A DNA stretch of 8,274 nucleotides from JBCDCU01 sp039180865 (GCA_039180865.1 JBCDCZ010000207.1:1-8274); one strand, 5' to 3'; numbered from the stretch's first letter, positions 1-7,185 are shown. The notes: generated from the sequence alone by a model not told the origin. Numbers and translations are program-made.

Positions 1-17
1 AACCGCTCGCTGTGGTA

Positions 18-31
18 TGTGGTATACCACA
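18..31. promoter_or_regulatory. Perfect palindrome, candidate operator of the formate dehydrogenase operon
   Basis: The sequence TGTGGTATACCACA is a perfect 14-base palindrome ending 17 bases before the start codon of the first gene. Its left half, TGTGGTAT, is also repeated directly at 11-18, so one and a half copies of the half site are present. The core TGGTATACCA resembles sites bound by GntR/FCD-type repressors, whose half sites often read TGGT/ACCA. A protein bound here would sit over the promoter or the early transcript and could block expression. The symmetry is seen directly; the regulator family is inference, and no regulator gene for it lies in this window. Confidence 0.5.
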
Positions 32-48
32 GATCTTGGGGAGGAACG

Positions 49-1731
49 ATGGACCAGATCGCACCGAACGCTCACGCGAAACGCGATGTCAGTCAGCCCA
101 AGGGGCGACAGGTCGATGAGGCGGCGCTGGGGGAAGTCCGAGCGCTTTTGGGAACCCTTCCGGTGCGCCCTGATATGCTCATTGAAGCCCTGCATCTCAT
201 CCAAGATGGTACCGGTGCACTGCGAGCTCGCCATTTGGCCGCACTTGCTGAAATATTCCGCATGGCACAGGCGGAGGTCTATGAAGTTGCAAGTTTTTAT
301 CATCATTTCGATATTGTTCGGGAAGGCGATAATGCGCCCGCGCCCATAACGGTCAGAGTTTGCGATAGCCTGTCCTGCGCGATGGCGGGTGCCGACAAAC
401 TGATTGCTGATCTGAAGACAAAGATCGATTCCGAACGTGTCCGCATTCAGGCGGTTCCCTGCATCGGGCGATGTGCTGCTGCACCCGCAGCCAATGTCGG
501 GAAGCGCGCGGTGGAAACCGCTTCCGTCGATGACCTGGTTACCGCTGCGAAAGGACCGGTCGAACCGGAAATGCCCGACTATGACGGGCTCGACGCTTAT
601 CGCGAAAGGGGAGGCTACGAGACCCTCGAAAAGGTGCTCAGCGGCGAAATTAAGGCGGACGATGCGGTCGCCGTCATGTCGGATGCCGGATTGCGCGGTC
701 TTGGCGGTGCTGGGTTCCCAGCCGGTCGGAAATGGGGATTTGTCCGCGGTTATGAAGGCCCGCGCCTCATGACGATTAACGGTGACGAAGGCGAGCCAGG
801 CACGTTCAAGGATCGCTGGTGGCTTGAACGCGAGCCGCACAGAATGATTGAAGGCGCTTTGATTGCAGCGCATGTGGTCGGCTGTGAGCGGATCTATATG
901 TATATGCGCGATGAGTATCCGGCCGTTCTCGAGATCCTTGCCCGTGAATTTGACGCCGTTGCAAAGGCCGGACTTTCAGATCACGCGCCGCTTGAACTGA
1001 GACGCGGGGCAGGGGCCTATATTTGCGGCGAAGAAAGCGCGATGATCGAATCGATTGAAGGAAAGCGCGGCCTTCCGCGGCACCGCCCGCCCTATATCGC
1101 CGAAGTCGGTCTTTTCGGGCGCCCAACGCTCAACCACAATGTCGAGACACTCTCCTGGGTGCCGGATATCCTGAAGAATGGTGCACAATGGTTCGCTGAT
1201 CAGGGCTACGGCGATGGGCATACGGGCGTGCGCTCTTACTCGGTCTCGGGAAGGGTGAAGAAACCCGGCGTCAAGATTGCGCCGGCTGGGATCCCGCTTC
1301 AGGAACTCATCGACGATTATTGCGGCGGTATCGCCGACGGTCACACCTTCAAGGCGTTCCTGCCGGGCGGTGCATCCGGAGGTATCTTTCCAGCATCCAT
1401 GTCTCATATGGCGATGGATTTCGGATCTTTCGAACCGCATGGCGGCTTTATCGGAAGTCATGCCGTCGTCATTTTATCCGATCAGGACAGCGTGCGGGAA
1501 GCAGCTCTCAACCTTATGAAATTTTTCAAGCATGAGAGCTGCGGTCAATGCACACCGTGCCGTGCAGGCACAGAGAAGCTCGTCAAGCTTCTTGCGGCTG
1601 AACGTCACGATACATCGCTCATGGAAGATCTTATGTTCGTGATGGGCGACAGTTCGATTTGCGGCCTTGGACAGGCAGCAGGCAATTCGGTCAAACACCT
1701 GATCAAATATTTCCCGGAGGAATTGTCATGA
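49..1731 (+). CDS. fdh1B: NAD-dependent formate dehydrogenase, beta subunit (NuoE-NuoF fusion)
   Basis: This 560-residue diaphorase subunit takes electrons from the alpha subunit and passes them through iron-sulfur clusters and FMN to NAD+. Residues 1 to about 165 form a NuoE-like thioredoxin-fold domain with 2Fe-2S ligands Cys105, Cys110, Cys138 and Cys142. The rest is NuoF-like. The glycine-rich GLRGLGGAGFPAGRKW starts at 214 and NGDEGEPGTFKDR at 244, both typical of the FMN/NAD site. ICGEESAMIESIEG follows near 325. The 4Fe-4S ligands are Cys498, Cys501 and Cys504 (ESCGQCTPC) and Cys538. No signal peptide or membrane segment is seen, so it is cytoplasmic. The ATG at 49 is preferred because GGGGAGG lies at 38-44; the in-frame ATG at 19 would put the palindrome inside the gene and has no such site. 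In FdsGBA enzymes these two parts are separate proteins; the fusion resembles Fdh1B of Methylorubrum. The closest alternative, a NAD-reducing hydrogenase diaphorase, is excluded by the alpha subunit next door. Confidence 0.93.
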   Translation: MDQIAPNAHAKRDVSQPKGRQVDEAALGEVRALLGTLPVRPDMLIEALHLIQDGTGALRARHLAALAEIFRMAQAEVYEVASFYHHFDIVREGDNAPAPITVRVCDSLSCAMAGADKLIADLKTKIDSERVRIQAVPCIGRCAAAPAANVGKRAVETASVDDLVTAAKGPVEPEMPDYDGLDAYRERGGYETLEKVLSGEIKADDAVAVMSDAGLRGLGGAGFPAGRKWGFVRGYEGPRLMTINGDEGEPGTFKDRWWLEREPHRMIEGALIAAHVVGCERIYMYMRDEYPAVLEILAREFDAVAKAGLSDHAPLELRRGAGAYICGEESAMIESIEGKRGLPRHRPPYIAEVGLFGRPTLNHNVETLSWVPDILKNGAQWFADQGYGDGHTGVRSYSVSGRVKKPGVKIAPAGIPLQELIDDYCGGIADGHTFKAFLPGGASGGIFPASMSHMAMDFGSFEPHGGFIGSHAVVILSDQDSVREAALNLMKFFKHESCGQCTPCRAGTEKLVKLLAAERHDTSLMEDLMFVMGDSSICGLGQAAGNSVKHLIKYFPEELS

Positions 1732-4550
1732 GCGCGAATGGCAACGGCGCGGCGATTACATTTACGCTTGACGGGAAAGAAGTGAGCGCCGCCCCCGGCG
1801 AAACAATCTGGCAGGTAGCCAAGCGCGAAGGGACAACCATCCCACATCTTTGCTGGAAGGATGCGCCTGGATACCGCGCCGACGGAAATTGTCGGGCGTG
1901 CATGGTGGAGGTCGAAGGGGAGCGTGTGCTTGCCGCATCCTGTGTGCGCAAACCGTCCAATGGGATGGTGGTGAACACCGCCGGAGAACGTGCGGAAAAG
2001 AACCGCAAACTGGTTTTCGAACTCCTTGCCTCGGATATGCCCGCGCGGGACACAAGCCCCGATCCTGAAGCCGATTTCTGGAAGCAAGCTGAGATTGCGC
2101 AGCTTGGCGACGATCGCCGCTTTCCGTCAGGCCGTCCAGGCGCAAAGAAGGAAATTCCGGTCGACAGTATTTTCCATGATGCGTCGCACCCTTCAATTGC
2201 AGTCAATCTCGACGCCTGTATTTCCTGTAATCTTTGTGCGCGGGCCTGCCGTGAAGTGCAGGTGAATGACGTCATCGGTATGGCCTCACGCGGCACCGAG
2301 GCTATGCCCGTCTTCGACATCCACGATCCGATGGGTCTTTCGACCTGTGTTGCATGCGGAGAATGCGTCCAGGCGTGCCCGACCGGCGCGCTTCTTGAAA
2401 AGTCTCTGATGAATGAGGAGGCGACGAAACGCGTTGTCTATGCGGAAAAGACCGTCAAATCCGTTTGCCCGTTCTGTGGCGTCGGTTGTCAGACCGAAGT
2501 CTCTGTAAAGGACAATAAGATCATCAAAGTCGATGGCGTCCAGGGGCCTGCTAACCGCGGCAAGCTTTGCGTCAAAGGCCGCTTCGGTTTCGATTATGTC
2601 ATGAGCCCTGAACGGCTGACGAAGCCGCTCATTCGTCGGGAAGATGTGCCGAAAGATAAAAACGCGCATATGACTTTCGCCGATATTCCGTCGGTCTTCC
2701 GTGAAGCGACCTGGGAAGAGGCGATGGCAAAGGCCGCTTCCGGCCTCAAAGCGATCAGCGTGCGGGATGGCGGCGATGCGATTGCCGGGTTCGGCTCCGC
2801 TAAAGGCACCAACGAAGAGGCCTATCTCTTCCAGAAGTATATTCGTCAGGGTTTCGGCACCAACAATGTCGACCATTGCACCCGCCTCTGCCACGCGTCC
2901 TCCGTCGCAGCTCTCATGGAGGGCGTTGGATCGGGGGCGGTTTCGGCTCCCTTTACGGCTGCTGACGACGCCGACTGCGTGATCATTATCGGTGCGCGGC
3001 CGGAACAGAACCATCCGGTGGCAGCGACCTATTTCAAACAAGCGGCCAAGCGCGGTGTGAAGCTCATCGTCATGGATCCGCGCCGACAGGGCATAATGCG
3101 GCTTGCGAGCCATCCGACTGTCTTCAAGCCTGGAACGGACGTGGCGCTTCTCAACGCCATGCTCAATGTGATCATTTCGGAAAACCTCCACGACGAGCAA
3201 TATATCCAAGCGAATGTCGATGGCTTCGAAGCGCTAAAGGAAAAGGTTCAGGACTTCACACCGGAAGCGATGGAGCCGGTCTGCGGTGTCTCAGCCGACC
3301 ATATTCGCGACATTGCCCGCACATATGCAAAGGCTGAACGAGCGATCATCTTCTGGGGTATGGGGATCAGTCAGCATGTTCATGGCACCGACAATGCTCG
3401 CTGCCTCATAGCGCTCTCGCTCGTGACCGGTCACGTTGGACGCGCCGGAACCGGGCTTCATCCGCTGCGTGGACAAAACAACGTTCAGGGTGCGTCCGAT
3501 TCCGGTCTGATCCCGATGGTCTATCCGGACTACAAATCGGTCGAAGATGCGAATGTGCGTGAACGCTACGAGGATGCCTGGGGACGCACGCTCGATCCGG
3601 TGCGCGGACTGACTGTCGTTGAGATTGTGAATGCGGTCAACGAGGGCAAGATCAACGGCATGTACGTCATGGGCGAGAACCCCGCCATGTCCGATCCCGA
3701 TCAGGCCCATGTGCGCGAGGCGCTTGCGAAGCTTGAACATCTTGTGGTTCAGGACATTTTCCTGACCGAGACCGCATGGTATGCGGATGTCATTCTCCCC
3801 GCATCAGCACAGGCCGAAAAACCTGGCACCTACACAAACTCAAACCGTCAGGTTCAAATTACCGAACCGGTGGTGGGAATGCCGGGTGATGCGCGCCAGG
3901 ATTGGGAACTCATTGTCGACCTCGCAAACCGCACGGGGCTCAACTGGTTTTATGATGGAATTGCAGATGTCTATGCCGAGATGGCTTCCCATATGCGGTC
4001 GCTCGATAACATTTCCTGGGATCGATTGCAGCGGGAACGTGCAGTTTGTTACCCAGCGCAAAGTGTCGACGGTCCGGGCGACGAAGTGATCTTCTATTCC
4101 GGGTTCCCGACCCATGATGGTCGGGCTCGTCTGGTTCCGGCGTCTCTTGTCCCGCCGGATGAATTACCGGATAGCGATTTCCCGATGGTTCTCACAACCG
4201 GTCGGATGCTGGAACATTGGCACACCGGGGCCATGACGCGCCGCGCAACAGCATTGGAAGCTCAGGAACCCGAACCGGTTGTTTCGATGCATCCAAAGGA
4301 TATCGGCCGGGCCGGGCTTAAGCGGGGTGATAAAGTTGTCGTCGAAACCCGGCGAGGCGCCATCACGCTCACACTGAGGGCAGACCGCGACGTGACGCAG
4401 GGAATGCTCTTCATTCCTTTCTGTTTTGTCGAGGCGCCAGCAAACTTTCTGACGAACCCGCAACTCGATCCTTTCGGTAAGATTCCGGAATTTAAGTTCT
4501 CAGCAGCGCGGATTCGTGCCATAACAGAGAGAGCGGAGGCTGCGGAGTAG
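1728..4550 (+). CDS. fdh1A: NAD-dependent formate dehydrogenase, catalytic alpha subunit (Mo/W bis-MGD)
   Basis: This 940-residue catalytic subunit oxidises formate to CO2; homologues are also called FdsA or FdhF. An N-terminal 2Fe-2S ferredoxin domain has Cys42, Cys55, Cys58 and Cys72. Two 4Fe-4S sites follow, CISCNLCARAC (Cys164, 167, 170, 174) and CVACGECVQACP (Cys207, 210, 213, 217). A further 4Fe-4S site near the metal uses Cys247, 250, 254 and 281. The molybdopterin oxidoreductase domain runs from about 245 to 790, and the MGD-binding C-terminal domain from about 815 to the end. The metal ligand is Cys388 followed by His389 in VDHCTRLCHASS, so this is a cysteine, not a selenocysteine, enzyme. 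HPLRGQNNVQG carries the conserved substrate Arg581. No Tat signal is seen, which fits a cytoplasmic enzyme. The ATG at 1728 overlaps the beta stop in ATGA and has GGAGG at 1716-1720, which suggests translational coupling. Odd: there is no cysteine between 72 and 164, so the His-Cys3 cluster of NuoG is missing. Sequence alone cannot tell molybdenum from tungsten. Confidence 0.95.
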   Translation: MSANGNGAAITFTLDGKEVSAAPGETIWQVAKREGTTIPHLCWKDAPGYRADGNCRACMVEVEGERVLAASCVRKPSNGMVVNTAGERAEKNRKLVFELLASDMPARDTSPDPEADFWKQAEIAQLGDDRRFPSGRPGAKKEIPVDSIFHDASHPSIAVNLDACISCNLCARACREVQVNDVIGMASRGTEAMPVFDIHDPMGLSTCVACGECVQACPTGALLEKSLMNEEATKRVVYAEKTVKSVCPFCGVGCQTEVSVKDNKIIKVDGVQGPANRGKLCVKGRFGFDYVMSPERLTKPLIRREDVPKDKNAHMTFADIPSVFREATWEEAMAKAASGLKAISVRDGGDAIAGFGSAKGTNEEAYLFQKYIRQGFGTNNVDHCTRLCHASSVAALMEGVGSGAVSAPFTAADDADCVIIIGARPEQNHPVAATYFKQAAKRGVKLIVMDPRRQGIMRLASHPTVFKPGTDVALLNAMLNVIISENLHDEQYIQANVDGFEALKEKVQDFTPEAMEPVCGVSADHIRDIARTYAKAERAIIFWGMGISQHVHGTDNARCLIALSLVTGHVGRAGTGLHPLRGQNNVQGASDSGLIPMVYPDYKSVEDANVRERYEDAWGRTLDPVRGLTVVEIVNAVNEGKINGMYVMGENPAMSDPDQAHVREALAKLEHLVVQDIFLTETAWYADVILPASAQAEKPGTYTNSNRQVQITEPVVGMPGDARQDWELIVDLANRTGLNWFYDGIADVYAEMASHMRSLDNISWDRLQRERAVCYPAQSVDGPGDEVIFYSGFPTHDGRARLVPASLVPPDELPDSDFPMVLTTGRMLEHWHTGAMTRRATALEAQEPEPVVSMHPKDIGRAGLKRGDKVVVETRRGAITLTLRADRDVTQGMLFIPFCFVEAPANFLTNPQLDPFGKIPEFKFSAARIRAITERAEAAE

Positions 4551-4571
4551 TCTTTGCACCCGGGTATTGGG

Positions 4572-4585
4572 GCCTCCTTAGAGGC
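4572..4585 (+). repeat. Small hairpin after the formate dehydrogenase operon
   Basis: GCCTC (4572-4576) and GAGGC (4581-4585) form a 5-base-pair stem with a CTTA loop, 21 bases after the alpha subunit stop. There is no T tract after it, so it is not a convincing intrinsic terminator. Its 3' arm contains GAGG, the only Shine-Dalgarno-like element before the alternative GTG start at 4589 of the next gene. It might therefore be chance or might hide that ribosome binding site. The base pairing is seen; any role is speculation. Confidence 0.25.
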
Positions 4586-4621
4586 AAAGTGGCCCGGATT
4601 GGGACAAAAAATTGGGGTCGG

Positions 4622-4642
4622 GAACGGACAGGGTATCCGTTC
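4622..4642. repeat. 7-base inverted repeat before the small secreted-protein gene
   Basis: GAACGGA (4622-4628) and TCCGTTC (4636-4642) are perfect inverted copies around a 7-base spacer, CAGGGTA. The repeat ends 12 bases before the ATG at 4655. It could be a protein-binding operator, or an RNA hairpin that exposes AGGG in its loop. If translation starts instead at the GTG at 4589, it lies inside the coding region and loses this meaning. The symmetry is seen directly; the role is inferred. Confidence 0.35.
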
Positions 4643-4654
4643 GCGAATGTTGCG

Positions 4655-5047
4655 ATGAAACTTCTAAGCATATTGGGTGCGGCGTCAGCCGTGCTTTTCA
4701 TGGCTACCTTTCACGCTCAGTCTGAAGGTGAAGCAACGAAAGTCTCCGCGCCGCAATCGGTCCTTGAAGCGGATGGAACATTTCTGGTCGGCCCCGGGGA
4801 GCCGCTGGAGCTTGTCACTGGACTGCGCAATGTCATCGGCCAAAGGTTGATTTCGATTTGTGCGTCCGTGCCTGACAGATCCGAGCTTGAAATTGCCGTC
4901 GGAGATGCTGTTTCCACGGTTTCGCTCACAGCACGCCGCGATGGCGGTACAACATGCCGCGCAGTCGTCTTCCCGCTTAACACCGATGTCAGGCTGTCTG
5001 TTGCGGGTGTCGACGCTTATGTGATCGGGACTTACTCGATCAAATAG
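4655..5047 (+). CDS. Small predicted secreted protein, function unknown
   Basis: I do not recognise this 130-residue protein. The N-terminus has a lysine at residue 2, a hydrophobic stretch at about 3-18 and a plausible signal peptidase I site (AQS|EG) near residue 23, so export to the periplasm is likely. The mature part is rich in alternating hydrophobic and polar residues and in glycine and valine, which fits a small beta-sandwich. Its two cysteines, Cys69 and Cys101, could form a disulfide. No catalytic or metal-binding motif stands out. It follows the formate dehydrogenase operon on the same strand after 104 bases, so co-transcription is possible but not shown. The start is uncertain: the ATG at 4655 gives a compact signal peptide but lacks a clear Shine-Dalgarno, while the in-frame GTG at 4589 has GAGG four bases upstream and would add 22 residues before the signal sequence. 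Confidence 0.6.
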   Translation: MKLLSILGAASAVLFMATFHAQSEGEATKVSAPQSVLEADGTFLVGPGEPLELVTGLRNVIGQRLISICASVPDRSELEIAVGDAVSTVSLTARRDGGTTCRAVVFPLNTDVRLSVAGVDAYVIGTYSIK

Positions 5048-5065
5048 GCCTGCTTTTTTCCGACC

Positions 5066-6694
5066 CTAATCCCGCGTTCTGAAGGGTGACATCTGGATGA
5101 ATGCGACGACTGCGATGGGTGCGACGAGGCCGATAAAGAGTACGGTCCACAACAGCATTCCAAGTTCCGAGTAATCCGCCATGACCGTGACTTCACCCGT
5201 TTCGCGATCCACCACTTCGCGTGTAACGATGAAGATCCTGTTTATATAGCTCGTAAAAAGATCGGCAGCCGAGAGGGCCAGATTGGAGAACGAGGCGAGG
5301 ACCGCAAAGAACGTCGCTTTGAGGTTCGTTGGAGCATAGCGCGCAATCCATGCCAGCATTGGAATGACTGCGATCTGCGCGAGCGGCGACTGGGCCGCGG
5401 TATCGAGGATGGCAATAAAGCGCTGATCGACAACACCGCCGGTGAGTTCTGACGTGACCTCGTGCAGGCCATAGTAAAGCGCGATGTTGGGGAGTGCGAG
5501 AAGCGCTCCAAGCCCACTCAGGATGACGACCAGGGTCGCGATCGTCCGTTCTGCCATCAGGGGACGCAGCACGATCATACCGGTGAGAGCGAGCACCGAG
5601 GTGATCAGGGCGAGCACCGACAGAAATTGCTGATCGAATCCAAGTTCATCGATCTCGAACCAGACAATCCCTGGGCCGGGAGAAGGTGTCGCCCGAAAGA
5701 TGAAGAGAATGATGGCCGTCCCGAACAAGGCGTTTCTCTGCAGTGGCGACAGCTTGCCGGAGAGGTTTATGACAAGGGCCGTCACAATCACCATGGAGAC
5801 CAAAAAGATAATCTCTTTCGAGTAGGTGAGGTCGCTCAGACCCACGCTCAATGTCAGAACGACGAACAGGGCCCCGCCCCCGAAAATCCACATATTGGGT
5901 TCGGTCTTTTCTTCTGGATCGAAAAGACGTTTGGTGATTTCGCTACGGCTCAAACCCTGACCGAGGAGTCTTGTGCGTTCACGCGCTTTCAGGACCAGCG
6001 CGAAGATCACCCCGCTTACAGACACGAGCGGAATTCCGAGCGCAATCAGATAGATCTGCGAGTAGATTGCGGTCTTTTCCGCCTCTTCCTTTTGTTCGAT
6101 CCCCTCGAACATTGAGATGTTGAGAAGTGCCACCGCGATCAGGCCAACGAAAAGCGACATGCGACCGAGCGTCTGCATGGTGGTGTGCATTGCCTTTTCC
6201 TGGCTCTCATCGAAGGGGTTGCCATCCTTGTCCGTCTTCGGGACGGCTTCCACCGACATTGCGTCCGCGACCGCGTCCTGAATCACATATCCGGCAGGAG
6301 CAAGAAGCGTTGATGCGACGAACCAGTTTGACAAAGGCGCGATTGCCGCCATCTGATCCGGCATTGTCAGGAGCGCATACATGATGCCGAGGCTCAGTCC
6401 GATGAGTCCGGCACCGAGGAAGACGAGCCCCTCTTTGTAGCGCCAGATAATATCGACGAGGTGGCCGAGGGGCATCTTCAACGCCCACGGAAGGCTTGCC
6501 CAGAAGGCGAGGCCCGCCAGGAATTCTGCCGATAAATCAAGGTAATCCTTGACGAAGAAGGTCCCGACGATGCTCGTGAGACCAGCGACACCGGCTGCGA
6601 AATAAACCATCAGCGGCGGCAGGAATGTCAGACGAAATTGTCTTGCGAGGTCGGCGAAAAGCCGATCGGCGAGGCGGGCTACGAGGTCTGGCAA
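5066..6694 (-). CDS. MFS transporter of the folate/biopterin (BT1) family
   Basis: This 542-residue inner-membrane protein has about 12 hydrophobic segments. Several elements match the BT1/folate-biopterin branch of the major facilitator superfamily: SLPWALKMPLGHLVD (68-81), QDAVADAMSVE (139-149), RATPSPGPG (334-342) followed by DELGFDQQFLS (349-359), and a C-terminal APTNLKATFFAVLASFSN (454-471). Known members carry folate or pteridines in protists, cyanobacteria and plants; the substrate of bacterial members is mostly unknown, so none is assigned. Two soluble loops stand out: an acidic one at about 150-167 (DKDGNPFDESQE) and one near 491-507. The start is a TTG with GGAG about six bases upstream; an in-frame stop lies 18 codons further up and the next in-frame ATG (residue 29) would cut into the first membrane segment. 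It is convergent with the small secreted-protein gene, 18 bases apart, and divergent from the AhpD-like gene. Family fairly sure, substrate not. Confidence 0.8.
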   Translation of the reverse strand: MPDLVARLADRLFADLARQFRLTFLPPLMVYFAAGVAGLTSIVGTFFVKDYLDLSAEFLAGLAFWASLPWALKMPLGHLVDIIWRYKEGLVFLGAGLIGLSLGIMYALLTMPDQMAAIAPLSNWFVASTLLAPAGYVIQDAVADAMSVEAVPKTDKDGNPFDESQEKAMHTTMQTLGRMSLFVGLIAVALLNISMFEGIEQKEEAEKTAIYSQIYLIALGIPLVSVSGVIFALVLKARERTRLLGQGLSRSEITKRLFDPEEKTEPNMWIFGGGALFVVLTLSVGLSDLTYSKEIIFLVSMVIVTALVINLSGKLSPLQRNALFGTAIILFIFRATPSPGPGIVWFEIDELGFDQQFLSVLALITSVLALTGMIVLRPLMAERTIATLVVILSGLGALLALPNIALYYGLHEVTSELTGGVVDQRFIAILDTAAQSPLAQIAVIPMLAWIARYAPTNLKATFFAVLASFSNLALSAADLFTSYINRIFIVTREVVDRETGEVTVMADYSELGMLLWTVLFIGLVAPIAVVAFIQMSPFRTRD

Positions 6695-6765
6695 GAGATC
6701 TCCGGTCTTTTGTTGGGCAGGCGCTACCGAGAGGGTGCAAGAGAGGACCTAGGACCATTCCGCTC

Positions 6766-6794
6766 TTGTTCGCCCGTCCAACTCTTTTAACAAT
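6766..6794 (+). promoter_or_regulatory. Weak candidate sigma-70-type promoter for the AhpD-like gene
   Basis: The 137 bases between the divergent transporter and AhpD-like genes must hold promoters for both. On the plus strand TTGTTC (6766-6771) and TAACAAT (6788-6794) are separated by 16 bases and lie about 40 bases before the start codon. The match to the consensus is modest. A 7-base direct repeat AGGACCT/AGGACC lies at 6744-6756. I find no clear promoter for the transporter side. Confidence 0.25.
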
Positions 6795-6831
6795 CCCGGC
6801 ACGACTGTCACCAGTAAAGAGGATTGGTATT

Positions 6832-7143
6832 ATGGGTGCTTCAAACGAATTGCAGAAACTTGCTCCGCTCGGCGACTTGAAAGGCGATACTATGAAAGCC
6901 TTCGTCGCCTTCGATCAGGCGGTGATGGCCGATGGCGCATTGGACAAAAAGACGAAAGAATTGATGGCGGTCGCCGTCGCACTGACAACGCAATGCCAGT
7001 ATTGCCTGACGATCCACACCGAGTTCGCCAAGAAGGCGGGCGCGACGGAAGAGGAACTCGCAGAGGTCACATTCATAGCTGCGGCGCTCAGAGCCGGTGC
7101 TGCGATCACCCACGGCGCGAACCACGTCGTCGCTCGGGATTAG
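6832..7143 (+). CDS. Carboxymuconolactone decarboxylase / AhpD-like family protein
   Basis: This 103-residue cytoplasmic protein is a single all-helical CMD/AhpD-like domain. Residues 41-62 contain the family signature: Glu43, then eleven residues, then Cys55-x2-Cys58 and His62 (QCQYCLTIH). In AhpD the equivalent Glu-Cys-Cys-His set carries out thiol-dependent alkylhydroperoxide reduction, so a redox or peroxidase-type activity is more likely than true decarboxylation. The following KKAGATEEELAEV and the Ala/Gly-rich helix ending in ITHGANH are also typical of small family members, which act as oligomers. The length is usual for a stand-alone domain. The ATG at 6832 has AGAGGA at 6818-6823, eight bases upstream; the open frame runs further up but without a start that fits. 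The substrate is unknown. Its neighbours are a divergent transporter upstream and a methyltransferase downstream behind a strong hairpin. Confidence 0.88.
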   Translation: MGASNELQKLAPLGDLKGDTMKAFVAFDQAVMADGALDKKTKELMAVAVALTTQCQYCLTIHTEFAKKAGATEEELAEVTFIAAALRAGAAITHGANHVVARD

Positions 7144-7150
7144 CGATCTG

Positions 7151-7185
7151 CGAGCGCTGAGGGAATTCCGGTCCCTCGGCGCTCG
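7151..7185 (+). terminator. Strong hairpin between the AhpD-like and methyltransferase genes
   Basis: CGAGCGCTGAGGGA (7151-7164) pairs with TCCCTCGGCGCTCG (7172-7185) around a seven-base loop. All 14 positions pair, one as a G-U wobble. It starts 8 bases after the AhpD-like stop codon, where an intrinsic terminator would lie, but no T tract follows (ATACAATGG). It may be a terminator without a U tract, a barrier that stabilises the upstream transcript, or an attenuator for the methyltransferase gene. The structure is seen directly; which role it has is not. Confidence 0.5.

Noticed and set aside
19..48. Upstream ATG at 19 as the start of the beta subunit
   Set aside because: It overlaps the palindrome and has no ribosome binding site; the ATG at 49 follows GGGGAGG directly.
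976..1461. Minus-strand open frame of 161 codons opposite the beta subunit gene
   Set aside because: It overlaps conserved FMN-site codons of the real gene and matches no family I know.
2868..2910. Selenocysteine (in-frame TGA) at the active site of the formate dehydrogenase
   Set aside because: The ligand position is encoded by TGC (Cys388) and the frame is open throughout.
2286..3209. Long minus-strand open frame of 307 codons opposite the alpha subunit gene
   Set aside because: It lies wholly opposite a well-supported catalytic gene, shows no recognisable domain, and its composition (many Arg, His and Phe) is that of an antisense frame in GC-rich coding DNA.
5022..5059. Possible terminator for the secreted-protein gene: TGATCG/CGATCA stem and a run of six T at 5054-5059
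   Set aside because: The stem is only six pairs with a nine-base loop, lies inside the coding region, and is eleven bases away from the T run. Too weak to call.
5462..6115. Plus-strand open frame of 217 codons opposite the transporter gene
   Set aside because: It is rich in Asp, Glu, Gln, His and Arg because it is the complement of hydrophobic membrane codons. It has no domain.
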